In this document: positions 1 to 6,961 of the stretch, in pieces
Numbering within the stretch: position 1 is the stretch's first letter
Layout: each line of letters begins with the position of its first letter
NCBI GenBank assembly: GCA_048201975.1
Contig: DBFBGQ010000077.1
Span: 1-49,781 of the forward strand
DNA: 49,781 nt
DNA from: Egerieenecus sp048201975
Lineage (GTDB): Bacteria > Bacillota > Clostridia > Christensenellales > Aristaeellaceae
Direction: 5' to 3'
Notes under the pieces: generated by a model
Told to the model about the DNA's origin: nothing
Database searches by the model: none
What the model saw: the letters and a program-made list of their open reading frames with translations, nothing else
Translations under genes and position numbers: made by a program

Positions 1-46
1 CCACTGTGCCGGACTGCCATACACTCATGATACTTCTGTCTTATTC

Positions 47-97
47 AGTCAAGGTCGGGTCGTATTTGCTTCGCAAATCTCCACCCTTCCCTTGACT
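47..97. repeat. Nested inverted repeat upstream of rplU
   Basis: An outer stem AGTCAAGG (47-54) pairs with CCTTGACT (90-97), GGGT (57-60) with ACCC (83-86), and a terminal hairpin ATTTGC-TTC-GCAAAT sits at 64-78. No T-tract follows on either strand, so it is not an obvious intrinsic terminator. The first 170 bases hold no gene that I can support. The terminal hairpin and a CTTACACGAAT string at 136-146 resemble parts of the hairpin cluster at 38864-39130. Confidence 0.6.
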
Positions 98-171
98 TCC
101 TCGCTGCGCTTTGGGTGTAACCTATGTTTGACACTCTTACACGAATAATGCAAGAAATTTCCCGGCTTTTC

Positions 172-200
172 TTGACATGCGGGGCGCGCTGTGGTAAACT
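172..200 (+). promoter_or_regulatory. Sigma-A promoter of rplU-prp-rpmA
   Basis: A perfect -35 TTGACA (172-177) is separated by 17 bases from a -10 TAAACT (195-200). Transcription would start near 207, leaving an untranslated leader of about 80 bases before rplU. That leader contains small GC-rich hairpins around 228-262 and could be a ribosomal-protein autoregulatory leader of the L21 type, but I could not confirm a known consensus. Confidence 0.8.
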
Positions 201-286
201 CATTCGGTAAGCCGCTCGGGAGGGGTCTGTCCAAATGCGCCTGGCGCAACCTCGGTCCCGGCGAGTAAGTAGAGGAGGTGCTACTC

Positions 287-595
287 ATGTACGCAGTGAT
301 TGCTACGGGTGGCAAACAGTACCGTGTTTCCCAGGGTGACGTGATCTTCGTGGAGAAGATCGAGCAGGACGTGGATTCCACCATCGACTTTGACGTGCTC
401 ATGCTGGCGGGCGACGACGGCGTGAAGGTGGGTAATCCCGTGGTGCCCGGCGCGAAGGTGCAGGGCAAGGTGGTTGCGCAGGTCAAGGGCGAAAAGATCA
501 TCATCTACAAGTATAAGAGCAAGAAGAACTATCACCGCCGTGCGGGCCATCGTCAGCCCTACACCAAGGTGGAGATCACCGGGATCAACGCCTAA
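287..595 (+). CDS. rplU: 50S ribosomal protein L21
   Basis: Structural protein of the large ribosomal subunit that contacts 23S rRNA. The N-terminus MYAVIATGGKQYRV and the C-terminal KSKKNYHRRAGHRQPYT segment are characteristic of L21, and 102 residues is the usual size. The ATG at 287 is chosen over an in-frame GTG at 278 because AGGAGG (273-278) lies directly upstream at correct spacing. The stop codon shares one base with the start of prp (TAATG), so the two are translationally coupled. The order rplU-prp-rpmA is typical of Bacillota. Confidence 0.97.
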   Translation: MYAVIATGGKQYRVSQGDVIFVEKIEQDVDSTIDFDVLMLAGDDGVKVGNPVVPGAKVQGKVVAQVKGEKIIIYKYKSKKNYHRRAGHRQPYTKVEITGINA

Positions 596-945
596 TGACG
601 CGCTGCATCCTGTACCTGGACGGAGCGGGGAACTATACGGGTTTTTCGGTCCGGGGGCACGCAGGCTACGCGGAGGCGGGCAGCGATATCGTCTGTGCGG
701 CGGTATCCGCATTGACCACCACCTGCGTGAACGCCATGGAATCCGTGGCGGGCGTGACCCCGCAGGTGACCGGCGGCGCCGACGGCGCGCTGGGGGCGGA
801 GCTGCCCCGAGGCGTTTCACCGTCGCAGTGGCATGACTGCCAGGTGCTGCTGGGAGCGTTGCGCCAGGGCCTTGCGGATCTGGCGGAAGGTTATCCGAAG
901 TATGTCAGGCTTTCCATAGAAGAACGGAGGGAAACATCATGTTGA
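595..945 (+). CDS. prp: Ribosomal-processing cysteine protease Prp
   Basis: Cysteine protease that removes the N-terminal extension of ribosomal protein L27 in Bacillota and relatives. Visible features are the GHAGYAEAG segment with the catalytic histidine (about residue 22) and SDIVCAAVS with the nucleophilic cysteine (about residue 34), the conserved spacing for the family. Its 116 residues fit the usual size of about 110. The gene overlaps rplU by one base at its start and rpmA by seven bases at its end, so protease and substrate are made from one coupled transcript. Confidence 0.95.
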   Translation: MTRCILYLDGAGNYTGFSVRGHAGYAEAGSDIVCAAVSALTTTCVNAMESVAGVTPQVTGGADGALGAELPRGVSPSQWHDCQVLLGALRQGLADLAEGYPKYVRLSIEERRETSC

Positions 946-1238
946 AACTGAATCTTCAGCTGTTCGCGCATAAGAAAGGTATGGGCTCCACCCGTAACGG
1001 CCGCGACAGCGAGTCCAAGCGCCTGGGCGCCAAGCGCGCCGACGGCCAGCTGGCTCTGGCGGGCAACATCCTGTTCCGTCAGCGCGGCACCCATATCCAT
1101 CCCGGCCTGAACGTGGGCAAGGGCAAGGATGACACCCTGTACGCGCTCAAGGACGGCATTGTGCGTTTTGAGCGTCTGGGCCGCGACAAGCGTCAGGTGT
1201 GCGTGTATCCTGTGGAGAACGCCGCCAACGCGCAGTAA
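939..1238 (+). CDS. rpmA: 50S ribosomal protein L27 with cleavable N-terminal extension
   Basis: Large-subunit protein whose N-terminus reaches toward the peptidyl-transferase centre. The protein begins MLKLNLQLFAHKKGMGSTRN: residues 1-9 form the Bacillota-type extension ending in LQLF, and Prp is expected to cut between F9 and A10 to release the mature AHKKG end. It is 99 residues long, typical for an extended L27. The start ATG lies inside the prp reading frame, and GGAGG sits about nine bases upstream. A strong intrinsic terminator follows. Confidence 0.97.
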   Translation: MLKLNLQLFAHKKGMGSTRNGRDSESKRLGAKRADGQLALAGNILFRQRGTHIHPGLNVGKGKDDTLYALKDGIVRFERLGRDKRQVCVYPVENAANAQ

Positions 1239-1260
1239 GGTTTTTTGAAAAGAACCGCAT

Positions 1261-1291
1261 CTGTCCGTCAGCATTGGCGGACAGTTTTTTT
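1261..1291 (+). terminator. Intrinsic terminator of the rplU-prp-rpmA operon
   Basis: A CTGTCCG (1261-1267) / CGGACAG (1278-1284) hairpin is followed by seven T residues (1285-1291), 22 bases after the rpmA stop. Confidence 0.9.
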
Positions 1292-1311
1292 ATGGACGGA
1301 GGCGAGCGGCG

Positions 1312-1995
1312 TTGCTGGGTACGTTGATCAACGTGGGTACGATACTGGTGGGTTCCGCGCTGGGGTTGCTCCTGCGCAAGGGCCTGCCCCAGCGCCTGCG
1401 GGATACGGTTATGCAAGGGTTGGGGCTGTGCGTGATATTGATTGGCCTTTCCGGGGCCATCGGCTCTGCGGATACCATGTGCGTGATCCTCTCGGTGGTG
1501 CTGGGCGGTCTGCTGGGCGCCGCGGTGAATATTGAAAGGCGGCTGGAAGACCTGGGAAAGTTGGCCCAGCGCAAGCTGGCCCGGGGCGGAGATGGATTTG
1601 CCCGGGGGTTTGTCACCGCGTCGCTGGTCTACTGCGTGGGCGCCATGGCCATCATGGGCGCGCTGGACAGCGGATTGAAGGGCGACCATGCCACGCTGAT
1701 TGCCAAATCGGCCCTGGACGGCATCTCCGCAATTGTCTTTGCCAGTACGCTGGGTCCTGGGGTAGCATGCTCCGCACTATCGGTGCTGGCGTATCAGGGC
1801 GCCATTACCCTGATGGCGGGTTGGCTCAAGCCGCTGCTTACGGATGCTATCGTTACCGAAATGAGCGCCGTGGGCGGCCTGCTGATTGTGGGCATTGGGC
1901 TGAACATGCTGCTAGACAAGCATATCGCGGTGGGGAACCTGCTTCCGGCCATTTTTGTGCCCATGGCATATTTCCCGCTGCTGTCCCTGTTTTGA
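1312..1995 (+). CDS. DUF554 family membrane protein
   Basis: Polytopic inner-membrane protein of unknown function in the DUF554 (YdfK-like) family. The N-terminus MLGTLINVGTILVGSALGLL and the LGG-LLGA-VNIE segment near residues 64-74 are typical. I count about six or seven hydrophobic segments over 227 residues, the usual length. The start is a TTG at 1312, supported by GGAGG about nine bases upstream (1298-1302); no in-frame ATG near there has an RBS. It stands alone between two terminators, so it is probably transcribed separately. Family members have no firmly established role. Confidence 0.85.
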   Translation: MLGTLINVGTILVGSALGLLLRKGLPQRLRDTVMQGLGLCVILIGLSGAIGSADTMCVILSVVLGGLLGAAVNIERRLEDLGKLAQRKLARGGDGFARGFVTASLVYCVGAMAIMGALDSGLKGDHATLIAKSALDGISAIVFASTLGPGVACSALSVLAYQGAITLMAGWLKPLLTDAIVTEMSAVGGLLIVGIGLNMLLDKHIAVGNLLPAIFVPMAYFPLLSLF

Positions 1996-2058
1996 CGAAA
2001 AGGCGCGCCGGTCCCCAAAGCGGGTCCGCCATGCGCTTTTCCCGGAAAGAACGGCTAC

Positions 2059-2100
2059 GGGGCCGTCGCGGCGGGATGGACGCTGCGACGGCCCCGTTTT
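2059..2100 (+). terminator. Intrinsic terminator after the DUF554 gene
   Basis: An 11-bp stem GGGGCCGTCGC (2059-2069) / GCGACGGCCCC (2085-2095) is followed by GTTTT. The T-tract overlaps the stop codon of the convergent histidine kinase gene. Confidence 0.8.
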
Positions 2101-3517
2101 ATGCGCTTTCGCTTTTTTGCCGGGCTGGCAGGGTAATGGCGAAGGTGGCGCCTGCTCCGGGCTTGCTTCGCACGCGGATCTTTCCGCCATGGGCTACCAC
2201 GATGATGCGGGCGATGCTCAGCCCCAGGCCGTGGCCGCCGCTCTCCGCTTTGCGGGCGCTGTCGGAGCGGTAGAACCGCTCGAAGATCTTGGGCAGGTCC
2301 TCCGGGGCGATGCCGGAGCCGTTGTCGCTGCACAGCAGGGTGCAGCCGCCGTTCCATGCCTCCACCCCCAGGGTGATCGTGCCGCCGGCGGGCGTATACT
2401 TGACCGCATTGTCGCACAGGATGCGCATTACCTGCTTGACCATTCCTTTGTCCGCCTGAATGCGGCAGTGCTCCAGGGGTTTGAGCAGGAAGGTATACCC
2501 CGGTGAAACCATGGCGGCTTCCCGGTGCACCTCGCTCACCACCTCGCAGGGATCGAACTCCTCCATTTCCATCATCAAGGTCTTTTTATCGTGGCGGGCC
2601 AGGAAGAGCAGGCTTTCCACCAGCCCTTTCATGCTCTCCGTCTCCTGGGCAATGGCGGTGATGCCTTCCTCCAGGACGGTTTTATCGTCCTTGCCCCAGC
2701 GGTTGAGCATGCTGACGTAGCCCTGAATCACCGCAATGGGGGTTCGCAGCTCGTGGGAGGCGTCGCTGACAAACTGCTTCTGACTGTTGTAGCTGCGCTC
2801 GATACGATCCAGCATGGAGTTGATCACCACGGCCAGGTCCTTCAGCTCGTTCTTGGTGCCGGCGATGTTAATGCGGTTGCTCAGGTTGCTGGCGCTGAGT
2901 GTGGCGGCCATGTCAGTGATGTCCCGTATGGGGCGCAGCACGCTTTTGTCCAGGCGGTCCTTATGGCGCAAAAAACTGATGATCCGCCACAGGTCACAGA
3001 AAAGCACGCCCCCCATCAGGCTCAACCATATGGCCAGGCGGTCGCCGATGGCAAAGGATACGTAGAGCGTGTGTCCCGGAACCAGGCCGGAGGCCAGGGT
3101 CACCACCGGTTCAGGCCGCCATTGGGAGCGGGTGAACAGCGCATAAAAGTATTCGCCCAGGCGCTCCTTGGCGCTGGAGGAGAGCTCGCCGGTTTCCAGG
3201 CAGGCGGTGACGCCCTGCTCCTGGATGTCTTCCGCGGCATAGATTCCAGCGCTGTCGGGCGTCAGGGCGGCAATGCGCTGCATGGTTTGCTGCATCTGCG
3301 GCAATTGCGCGCCCGCGTAGCATAGGGTGATGAACAGGCACACCAGCGGCGTGGTGCACAGCAGCTGAAAGGCGTAGTGGATGGCGATGCGGAAGGTCAG
3401 CGATAGCCGGAGATTGCTCATCAGGCTGCTCAACGCGCCGTGCAGCCCCTGGGAAAGGCGGTTGAATCCCCGGGCCTGCGCTGGACCGCTGGCCGGGGGC
3501 GTCTTATTTTTCTTCAT
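2099..3517 (-). CDS. Sensor histidine kinase
   Basis: Membrane-bound sensor kinase of an OmpR-type two-component system. Two membrane segments (about residues 43-70 and 160-180) bracket an extracytoplasmic domain of about 90 residues. A HAMP region follows (about 190-245), then HisKA with the phospho-accepting H255 in SDASHELRTP, and a HATPase domain with the N box DNAVKYTP, G1 DNGSGI and G2 GGHGLGLS. The start ATG at 3517 overlaps the end of the response regulator by 14 bases, which fits translational coupling; an in-frame frame continues upstream but would lie inside the regulator gene. The 472-residue length is normal. The stimulus cannot be read from the sequence. The nearby DUF4342 gene has repeats in its promoter that would suit its partner regulator. 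Confidence 0.93.
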   Translation of the reverse strand: MKKNKTPPASGPAQARGFNRLSQGLHGALSSLMSNLRLSLTFRIAIHYAFQLLCTTPLVCLFITLCYAGAQLPQMQQTMQRIAALTPDSAGIYAAEDIQEQGVTACLETGELSSSAKERLGEYFYALFTRSQWRPEPVVTLASGLVPGHTLYVSFAIGDRLAIWLSLMGGVLFCDLWRIISFLRHKDRLDKSVLRPIRDITDMAATLSASNLSNRINIAGTKNELKDLAVVINSMLDRIERSYNSQKQFVSDASHELRTPIAVIQGYVSMLNRWGKDDKTVLEEGITAIAQETESMKGLVESLLFLARHDKKTLMMEMEEFDPCEVVSEVHREAAMVSPGYTFLLKPLEHCRIQADKGMVKQVMRILCDNAVKYTPAGGTITLGVEAWNGGCTLLCSDNGSGIAPEDLPKIFERFYRSDSARKAESGGHGLGLSIARIIVVAHGGKIRVRSKPGAGATFAITLPARQKSESA

Positions 3518-4190
3518 AGCTGAACATGTAGCCCACCGCGCGGATGGTGTGGATGGTCTTGATGTGGAAGGGTTCGTCGATCTTCTGGCGCAGATAGCGG
3601 ATGTAAACGTCCACGATGTTGGTGTCTCCGGCGTAGTCATAGCCCCATACGTCGCACAGCAGCGCGTCCCGGGTCACGGCGGTGTCCCGGTGCTCCATCA
3701 GGTAGCGCAATAGGTCGAATTCCTTCTTGGTCAGGGCGATGGGGGAGCCGTCGTAGCTGGCGCTGTAGCTGGCGGGTTCCACCCGTAGCTTGCCTGCGGT
3801 GAGCACCGGCGACGCAACGCTGCGGCCAGCCCTGTGCTTTTTGAGCCCCACCCGGATGCGCGCCAGCAGCTCCTCAATGGCGAAGGGCTTGGTCATGTAA
3901 TCGTCCGCGCCCATGTCCAGGCCCATGACCTTGTCGCTCACATCGTCCTTGGCCGTGAGCATGATGATGGGTAGGTCGCTGTCGTGGCGCAGGCGGCGGC
4001 AAACCTCGATGCCGCTGAGCTCCGGCAGCATCAGGTCCAGAATCATCAGGTCCGGTTCCCAGCTCAGGGCCAGTGCCAGGCCTGTGCGCCCGTCCATGGC
4101 GGTTTGCACTTCGTAGCCCTCATGCTGCAGCTCCAGCTCCAGAAAGCGGGCGATCTTTTTTTCGTCCTCCACGATGAGTATCCGGGTCAT
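3504..4190 (-). CDS. OmpR-family response regulator
   Basis: DNA-binding response regulator of 228 residues. The receiver domain has the acidic pair E8-D9, the phospho-acceptor D52 in MILDLMLPE, a conserved T in MLTAKDD and K in TKPF. The C-terminal winged helix is of the OmpR/PhoB type (YIRYLRQKID, TIRAVGYMF). The ATG at 4190 is chosen because GGGGAGG lies about ten bases upstream; an in-frame extension beyond it has no RBS and crosses the promoter. It is co-transcribed with the histidine kinase that overlaps its 3' end. Confidence 0.95.
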   Translation of the reverse strand: MTRILIVEDEKKIARFLELELQHEGYEVQTAMDGRTGLALALSWEPDLMILDLMLPELSGIEVCRRLRHDSDLPIIMLTAKDDVSDKVMGLDMGADDYMTKPFAIEELLARIRVGLKKHRAGRSVASPVLTAGKLRVEPASYSASYDGSPIALTKKEFDLLRYLMEHRDTAVTRDALLCDVWGYDYAGDTNIVDVYIRYLRQKIDEPFHIKTIHTIRAVGYMFSYEEK

Positions 4191-4221
4191 CACACAAAAC
4201 CTCCCCTGTTTCCATGGGCCT

Positions 4222-4249
4222 ATTATACCACAGCATGCCCGGGACGCAA
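4222..4249 (-). promoter_or_regulatory. Promoter of the first two-component system
   Basis: On the minus strand, TTGCGT (4244-4249) and TATAAT (4222-4227) are separated by 16 bases, and the RBS begins about 20 bases downstream. Confidence 0.65.
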
Positions 4250-4278
4250 CCGGTTCCCGCCCGGGCGCAAACGCCCGA

Positions 4279-4320
4279 AGCGGCCGGCGCGTCCCGAAAA
4301 AGGGACGGAGGCCGGCCGCT
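4279..4320 (-). terminator. GC-rich hairpin after the DUF4342 gene
   Basis: AGCGGCCGGC (minus strand from 4320) pairs with GCCGGCCGCT (to 4279), with an inner GTCCC/GGGAC stem. There is no good T-tract downstream, so termination would be weak or factor-assisted. The hairpin lies between the DUF4342 stop and the promoter of the two-component system. Confidence 0.5.
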
Positions 4321-4342
4321 GGTCTGCGGTGCAAAGGATGCG

Positions 4343-5053
4343 TTATTCAATGGTGGCGTTTCCGTAGCCGTCCTGGTCCTGGGAGTAAGCCACCTTGCCA
4401 TCCTGGCTCTCCACCTGCACGGGTACTTGCAGCACGGGAGCCCGGCCGGTGTAGTCCACGGGCGCTGTGGCGGCAGCGGGATTGGACTGGTAAAAGCTGC
4501 GCTTTTGCTGACTGCCCTGCGGAGCATCCTGCGCCGGGTCTGCCGGCTTCTGCTGAGGCTTATCCTCCGGGTTGATGGCGTCGGAGAATCCTCGGGCGAT
4601 ATCTCCCACGGAGGATTTCACGTTCTGGGCGGCGTTTTTCACCATGCGCTCCAGGTTTTCGGAGGCGAAGTCGCTGTCCCGCCTTTCAAAGGAGATGTGA
4701 TAGCCCAGCACCAGGCACAGGATGATTCCCAGCAGCACCAGGTGCGGGCTGATGATCAGGGCCACCACGCTGAAAAGCAGGGAAATATTGGCGATGGAGA
4801 TGCTGCCCTTGCGGACCTTCAGCCGGCATTGGTACAGCCGGGTCATCAGGTTGGAGAAACCGGTTCTGCGGGCGGAGTGCTTCTCCGATGTGTGCTGGGC
4901 GCTTTCCGGCTTAATCCGTCCGTTGCGCTCCAGGTCCACCAGGGCCCGGGCCACGTTGCCGTTGTGGTAGTCCAGCAGCGCCACGGCCTCCTGATAGCTG
5001 ATGCCGCTCTTGCGGCGAATCAATTCGATATCCTCGATGGTGTAACGTTCCAT
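4343..5053 (-). CDS. DUF4342 (UBA-like) domain membrane protein
   Basis: A 236-residue protein. Residues 1-40 (MERYTIEDIELIRRKSGISY and following, with DYHNGNVARALVDLE) match the small helical UBA-like DUF4342 domain. One or two hydrophobic segments follow at about 94-125, and the rest is a cytoplasmic tail rich in Q, P and A. DUF4342 is often found in Bacillota membrane proteins next to envelope-stress genes, but its biochemical role is not established. The ATG at 5053 has AAGGAG about nine bases upstream; an in-frame upstream extension would run through the promoter. It lies upstream of, and parallel to, the two-component system but is separated from it by a hairpin and a promoter. Confidence 0.75.
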   Translation of the reverse strand: MERYTIEDIELIRRKSGISYQEAVALLDYHNGNVARALVDLERNGRIKPESAQHTSEKHSARRTGFSNLMTRLYQCRLKVRKGSISIANISLLFSVVALIISPHLVLLGIILCLVLGYHISFERRDSDFASENLERMVKNAAQNVKSSVGDIARGFSDAINPEDKPQQKPADPAQDAPQGSQQKRSFYQSNPAAATAPVDYTGRAPVLQVPVQVESQDGKVAYSQDQDGYGNATIE

Positions 5054-5101
5054 GCACTGACGCTCCTTTCGCTCTGCGGCGTGTTTCCTTGGGATGGGAT
5101 A

Positions 5102-5130
5102 AGCATAACACGTTTTGGCCCGGCTGTCTT
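5102..5130 (-). promoter_or_regulatory. Promoter of the DUF4342 gene
   Basis: On the minus strand an extended -10 TG-T-TATGCT (hexamer at 5102-5107) lies 17 bases from a weak -35 AAGACA (5125-5130). The poor -35 next to upstream direct repeats at 5131-5170 is the layout expected of an activator-dependent promoter. Confidence 0.55.
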
Positions 5131-5150
5131 GAGAAAAGATGAAAAGGAGG

Positions 5151-5169
5151 ATGAGAATTTTATGAGAAT
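5151..5169. promoter_or_regulatory. Tandem direct repeats, candidate response-regulator site
   Basis: ATGAGAAT occurs at 5151-5158 and again at 5162-5169, exactly 11 bases apart. Related GAGAAAAGATG and GATGAAAAG sequences lie at 5131-5145. Repeats on one helical turn just upstream of a weak -35 are typical targets of OmpR-family regulators, and such a regulator is encoded at 3504-4190. The site also lies upstream of the divergent promoter at 5185. Confidence 0.5.
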
Positions 5170-5184
5170 ACGCTGGCGGAAATC

Positions 5185-5212
5185 TTGACATGGTTCGGGG
5201 AAGTGCTACAAT
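5185..5212 (+). promoter_or_regulatory. Promoter of the PII-like/antiporter pair
   Basis: A perfect TTGACA (5185-5190) is followed after 16 bases by TACAAT (5207-5212). The leader before the start codon is about 80 bases. Confidence 0.75.
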
Positions 5213-5301
5213 AAATGCTGCCCGGGAGGCGCGCGCCGTTCCGGCCTTTTTCCTGCCGCTTTTGCGGTTGCGCCATCGGGGAAGGAAAGGAGAATACGAC
5301 C

Positions 5302-5649
5302 ATGCAAATGTTCATCCTGGTACTCAACCGGGAGGAGTGTCTGGAGCCCATACTGGAGGCCATGCTGCAAAAGGGCCTCAGCGGCGCCACCGTGCTGGAA
5401 AGCACGGGCATGATGCGGGTGCTGGACGGGGACGACAATGTGGACCTGCCGATGCTGGGCCTGCTCAGACATTTCTATAGCCCGGAGCGGAAAACCTCCA
5501 AGACCATGTTCACCCTCATTGAGGACGATCAGCTGGACACCCTGCGAGAGATCATCCGGGAGAAGACCGGCGGCCTGGACAAGCCGGATACGGGCATCGC
5601 CTTTGCGGTGCCGGCAACCTTTGTGGAAGGACTGAACAAGAACAAATGA
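5302..5649 (+). CDS. PII-like (GlnB-fold) signalling protein
   Basis: A 115-residue protein that looks like a divergent PII/GlnB-fold regulator. The opening MQMFILVLNREECLEPILEA matches the first beta-alpha unit, and GLSGATVLESTGM matches the second strand and its turn. The size agrees with the family (about 112). Canonical PII T-loop uridylylation features are not evident, so it belongs with the PII-like proteins that bind nucleotides and control transporters rather than with classical GlnB. The ATG at 5302 has GGAAAGGAG upstream. Its last codons overlap the start of the antiporter gene (ATGA), so a direct regulatory link between the two is a reasonable inference. Confidence 0.75.
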   Translation: MQMFILVLNREECLEPILEAMLQKGLSGATVLESTGMMRVLDGDDNVDLPMLGLLRHFYSPERKTSKTMFTLIEDDQLDTLREIIREKTGGLDKPDTGIAFAVPATFVEGLNKNK

Positions 5650-6845
5650 ACGTTTTGCTGGCGTTGAGTATTGCCTTTGCCATGGGGTTGTTTTTCAGCC
5701 GGTTGATTCGTTACGTGCGCCTGCCCAACGTAACGGCTTACCTGTTGGCAGGGTTGGTGGTGGGGCCCTATGTGCTGGGCGTGTTCACTCCGGAGATGAA
5801 CGCGGATCTGGCCGTGATCAGCGACGTTGCGCTGGGATTCATCGCCTATTCCATTGGTAGCGAGTTCAAGATCTCCTACCTGCGGGAGATCGGTATAAAG
5901 CCCATTGTCATTACCATTTTCGAAGGCTGCGGCGCTTCGGTGGTGGTGTTTGCAGCCCTGACGCTGTTGGGCTCACCCATGCCCCTGACCCTGGCGTTGA
6001 GCGCCATTGCCGCGGCTACGGCGCCTGCGGCGACGTTGATGGTGGTCCGCCAGTACAAGGCGAACGGACCGGTTACCCGGATGCTGCTGCCCGTGGTGGC
6101 CATGGACGACGCCCTGGGCTTGATCCTGTACGCGGTGCTGATGGCCCTTGCCCGCACCATTGAGCGCGGAACGGCCCTGACGGCCTGGACGCTTGTGTTT
6201 CAGCCGCTGATTCAGATTGTGGGCTCCCTGGGTCTGGGCGTTGTGCTGGGATTGATCCTGGTGTACGTATTGCGCTTTTTCCATTCCCGGGGCAATAAGC
6301 TGGCGCTGACCATCATGATGGTGTTTGCCGGGGTGGGGCTGTGCACGCTGCTGGACTGGAGCAGCCTGCTCTGCTGCATGATGACCGGCGCTACCATGGT
6401 CAACCTGTGCCGTCAAAGCAACGTGATGCTGGAGCAATGCGACCGTTTCACCCCGCCGCTTTTCCTGCTCTTCTTCGTGCTCAGTGGCGCCAACCTGGAT
6501 CTTTCGGTGCTGCCCTCGGTGGGGCTGGTGGGCGTCGCGTATGTGCTGGCCCGGGCCGTGGGCAAAACGCTGGGGGCGACGGCGGGAGCGCTTACGGAGC
6601 GCTGTGAGCCCAGTATCGTGAAATACCTGGGCCTTACGCTGATTCCGCAAGCGGGCGTGGCCATCGGCATGGCGCGCATGTCCATGACGGCTCTGCCGGA
6701 GTACGGCGCGGTGATCAACGCCGTGGTGCTGGCAGGCACGCTGATTTACGAGCTCACCGGGCCCGTGATTACGAAAATCGCCCTGACAAAGGCCGGGGAG
6801 ATCCGGCCGGAAAAAAGGGCGCAACCTTCGGCTGCGCAGTCCTGA
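5646..6845 (+). CDS. CPA2-type cation:proton antiporter
   Basis: A 399-residue integral membrane protein with about 11-12 hydrophobic segments, resembling the membrane domain of KefB/Na+-H+ exchangers of the CPA2 family. RLPNVTAYLLAGLVVGPYVL near the N-terminus is the family's first-helix signature, and VVAMDDALGLILY near residue 155 carries the paired acidic residues used for ion exchange. No C-terminal TrkA-N/RCK domain is present, so gating must come from another protein; the coupled PII-like protein is the obvious candidate. The ATG overlaps the preceding stop by four bases. Whether Na+ or K+ is exchanged cannot be told. Confidence 0.88.
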   Translation: MNVLLALSIAFAMGLFFSRLIRYVRLPNVTAYLLAGLVVGPYVLGVFTPEMNADLAVISDVALGFIAYSIGSEFKISYLREIGIKPIVITIFEGCGASVVVFAALTLLGSPMPLTLALSAIAAATAPAATLMVVRQYKANGPVTRMLLPVVAMDDALGLILYAVLMALARTIERGTALTAWTLVFQPLIQIVGSLGLGVVLGLILVYVLRFFHSRGNKLALTIMMVFAGVGLCTLLDWSSLLCCMMTGATMVNLCRQSNVMLEQCDRFTPPLFLLFFVLSGANLDLSVLPSVGLVGVAYVLARAVGKTLGATAGALTERCEPSIVKYLGLTLIPQAGVAIGMARMSMTALPEYGAVINAVVLAGTLIYELTGPVITKIALTKAGEIRPEKRAQPSAAQS

Positions 6846-6898
6846 CTCATGCAGGCGCGGTCAACCGCAAGCGAGCTTTCACAGGCGGAATAAAATAG

Positions 6899-6937
6899 CG
6901 CACGCCTTCCTGATGATGCGGGAAGGCGTGCGTTTGA
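6899..6937. terminator. Bidirectional terminator between convergent genes
   Basis: A 12-bp perfect stem CGCACGCCTTCC (6899-6910) / GGAAGGCGTGCG (6921-6932) is followed on the plus strand by TTTGATTCTT. On the minus strand it is followed by CTATTTTATT, so it can serve the antiporter gene and the convergent SANT-repeat gene. Confidence 0.8.
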
Positions 6938-6961
6938 TTCTTGGGGGAAACGCGGGCGGTC

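Noticed and set aside
1..170. Coding sequence on the minus strand at the window edge
   Set aside because: The open frame there overlaps the rplU promoter and rplU itself and shows no homology or RBS.
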